From contig CAKTAA010000113.1 in NCBI GenBank assembly GCA_934526185.1, forward strand, positions 1 through 6,823: a DNA stretch of 6,823 nucleotides, read 5' to 3'. The translations under genes were made by a program, and so were the position numbers. How positions within the stretch are numbered: position 1 is the stretch's first letter; each line of letters starts with the position of its first letter. Shown here in pieces: positions 5,598 through 6,823 of the stretch. This DNA comes from an uncultured Eubacteriales bacterium. GTDB taxonomy: Bacteria > Bacillota > Clostridia > Oscillospirales > CAG-272. The notes beneath the pieces were generated by a model that was not told the origin of the DNA, made no database searches, and was given only the letters and a program-made list of their open reading frames with translations.

Positions 5598-5639
5598 TTG
5601 CTTTTCTTAATATTTCGGATATAATGATGCCGATATAAT
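5598..5639 (+). promoter_or_regulatory. promoter with two -10-like boxes upstream of the GH43 gene
   Basis: TTGCTT (5598-5603) and TATAAT (5620-5625) are separated by 16 bases. GATATAAT occurs twice, at 5618-5625 and 5632-5639, so a second perfect -10 lies 14 bases downstream but without a good -35. The promoter begins 11 bases after the ibrB-like stop and would leave a leader of over 200 bases before the GH43 start at 5866. Confidence 0.45.
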
Positions 5640-5869
5640 AAGAAAATACAGGAAGAAGAGCTGAGAAAGACGGTCTGGTCCAATCTCATCGTATATCCGC
5701 AAAGCGCCGAACAGGGCAGCGGCTTCCGCGTTTTTTCTGAAGGGTGTGTGCTGCTCTATCGAACGAGAGCTTTTGTTCATTAGGAATTGAAGGAAAAGAA
5801 TATCCGTGCAAACTTACGGTTTCGGTACAAAATGAGCTGCCGAACAGAAAGGAGACATTGCAGCGATGA
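5628..5869 (+). pseudogene. fragments of a lost gene in front of GH43 (possible)
   Basis: Two stretches look coding but do not join. One frame is open at 5628-5783 and reads ELRKTVWSNLIVYPQSAEQ and FRVFSEGCVLL, ending in TAG, with no ATG start. A second frame reads from GTG at 5744 through GIEGKEYPCKLTVSVQNEL to a TGA at 5867-5869. That TGA overlaps the GH43 ATG as ATGA, an arrangement typical of adjacent operon genes. The simplest reading is that 5650-5869 is the 3' end of a gene once co-transcribed with GH43, now frameshifted and truncated. Alternatively the second frame is a real small ORF of about 41 residues. I do not recognise a family in either piece. Confidence 0.35.
5846..5855 (+). 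promoter_or_regulatory. ribosome binding site of the GH43 gene
   Basis: AGAAAGGAGA at 5846-5855 contains a near-consensus AGGAG (5850-5854), 11 bases before the ATG at 5866. This selects that ATG as the start of the GH43 gene, whose reading frame stays open to the window end. Confidence 0.75.
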
Positions 5870-6823
5870 ATCCCCTTTTGCCCAGAAATTTTTTTATCCC
5901 GGATGTCGAGGCGCATGTAATGCCGGACGGACGCCTGTATTTATACGGTTCGTGCGACATTTCCGGAAAAAAGGAATATTGCGGAACGGAATACCGCGTT
6001 TTTTCTACGGATGATCCGCAGCTGTCGCGCTGGACGGATCACGGGGTTTCGTTCCGCAATACGCAGGATGAGCCCGGAATCCCGTGGCGGCCCGGCGTTC
6101 CGCTTTATGCGCCGGATGCGGCGGCTCGGAACGGCAAATATTATCTCTACGCCTGCGGGCAGGACGCGTTTGAGGGCGTTGCCGTATCCGACCGGCCGTA
6201 CGGCCCGTTTTCCGAGGCGCAGCCGATTGCCGGCGCTGACGGGGACAGCATCGATCCTGCGGTTTTTGTCGATGACGACGGGCAGGCGTATTATCTATGG
6301 GGACAGTTTTCTTTAAAAGGCGCGCGGCTCCGGGAGGATATGCGCACCATTGAAGAAGACAGCATTGTCACGGGACTCCTTACGGAACAGGAGCACGGCT
6401 TCCATGAGGGTGCTTCCCTGCGCAAGCGCGCGGGAAAATACTACATCGTATACACGGATATTTCCCGCGGAAAAGCGACCTGCATGTCATATGCCGTGTC
6501 CGACCGGCCGCTGGGCCCTTATCGCAGGGGCGGAGTTATTATCGATAATATATATTGCGATCCCTGTACCTGGAATAACCACGGCTCTATTGAAGAATAT
6601 CAGGGGCAATGGTACGTTTTCTATCATCGTTCCTCTCAGAACGGTTTTACCTGCAGGCGCGTCTGCGCCGAGCCGATTGCTTTTCTGGAGGACGGTTCTA
6701 TTCCGGAGGTGGAAATGACGTCTCAGGGCCCGTCGGGCCCGATCTGCGCGTTCCGCGAAATTGATGCTTCAGTAGCCTGCCGGCTTAAGGGAAACGGATA
6801 TATTGCGCCGGAAGGCACTCCGG
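5866..6823 (+). CDS. glycoside hydrolase family 43 protein (partial, 3' end beyond window)
   Basis: The first 319 residues are present with no stop; the frame runs off the window. The fold is the five-bladed beta-propeller of GH43 (beta-xylosidase/alpha-L-arabinofuranosidase type). The expected catalytic triad is visible: base Asp13 in FFIPDVEAHV, pKa-modulating Asp130 in DSIDPAVFVDDDGQAYYLWG, and acid Glu181 in FHEGASLRK. Blade repeats include GRLYLYGSCD (22-31), GKYYLYACG (90-98), GKYYIVYTDIS (190-200) and GQWYVFYHR (247-255). His239 in NNHGSI is the usual metal-site residue at the propeller centre. There is no signal peptide, so it probably acts in the cytoplasm on imported arabino- or xylo-oligosaccharides. 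Relatives are often about 480 residues with a C-terminal beta-sandwich or CBM6-like domain, so roughly a third may be missing. Substrate is not determinable here. The sequence is noticeably G+C-richer than the ibrAB-like operon and the promoter region before it. Confidence 0.88.
   Translation, partial: MNPLLPRNFFIPDVEAHVMPDGRLYLYGSCDISGKKEYCGTEYRVFSTDDPQLSRWTDHGVSFRNTQDEPGIPWRPGVPLYAPDAAARNGKYYLYACGQDAFEGVAVSDRPYGPFSEAQPIAGADGDSIDPAVFVDDDGQAYYLWGQFSLKGARLREDMRTIEEDSIVTGLLTEQEHGFHEGASLRKRAGKYYIVYTDISRGKATCMSYAVSDRPLGPYRRGGVIIDNIYCDPCTWNNHGSIEEYQGQWYVFYHRSSQNGFTCRRVCAEPIAFLEDGSIPEVEMTSQGPSGPICAFREIDASVACRLKGNGYIAPEGTP

Noticed and set aside
6011..6718. Two forward ORFs (101 and 122 residues) within the GH43 region
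   Set aside because: They are out of frame with the GH43 reading frame, are Arg-rich as expected of shifted G+C-rich coding DNA, and match no family.
1..6823. CRISPR array, tRNA or rRNA genes, toxin-antitoxin pair
   Set aside because: No regularly spaced repeats, tRNA-like cloverleaf or T-psi-C signatures, or recognisable small toxin or antitoxin genes were seen.

Overview
The window looks like chromosomal DNA of a Gram-positive anaerobe, probably a gut or rumen Clostridia (Oscillospirales/Christensenellales type). This is inferred from purine-rich ribosome binding sites, sigma-A-type promoters (TTGNNN-16/17-TATAAT), a secreted carbohydrate-binding protein with a Pro/Thr stalk, a GH43 glycosidase, and an IS256-family remnant of the Clostridia type. 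No rRNA, tRNA or CRISPR array was seen.

Layout. (1) Positions 1-109 hold the possible last codons of an upstream gene and a strong bulged hairpin. (2) 110-943 (+) encodes a secreted NPCBM-domain protein anchored by a C-terminal membrane helix. (3) 944-1856 has no intact gene. Its core, about 1016-1640 on the minus strand, is a badly decayed IS256-family transposase with several frameshifts and an internal deletion, flanked by short inverted repeats. (4) 1857-3491 (-) encodes a membrane-anchored extracytoplasmic endonuclease/exonuclease/phosphatase (EEP) protein with two copies of an alpha/beta domain before the catalytic domain. (5) 3492-3732 is an AT-rich divergent promoter region with a good sigma-A promoter facing each way and an imperfect palindrome between them. 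(6) 3733-5587 (+) is a translationally coupled two-gene operon: an IbrA-like PAPS-reductase-family protein (P-loop SGGKDS plus DUF3440-type C-terminus) and an IbrB-like ParB/sulfiredoxin-fold protein. (7) 5588-5865 contains a promoter and protein-like fragments of a lost gene. (8) 5866 to the window end (+) is a GH43 glycosidase whose 3' end lies outside the window.

How it fits together. The NPCBM protein and GH43 enzyme suggest a background of plant or host polysaccharide use. Between them lies an accessory segment: the transposase remnant, the EEP protein and the ibrAB-like operon. The ibrAB pair is the most interesting cargo. It couples a sulfur/adenylate-chemistry enzyme with a ParB-fold protein. 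The E. coli relatives activate prophage eib genes, but the biochemistry is not established as far as I know. Here the pair stands alone with its own promoter and no visible phage, Dnd or eib genes, which suggests a self-contained function. That last step is inference.
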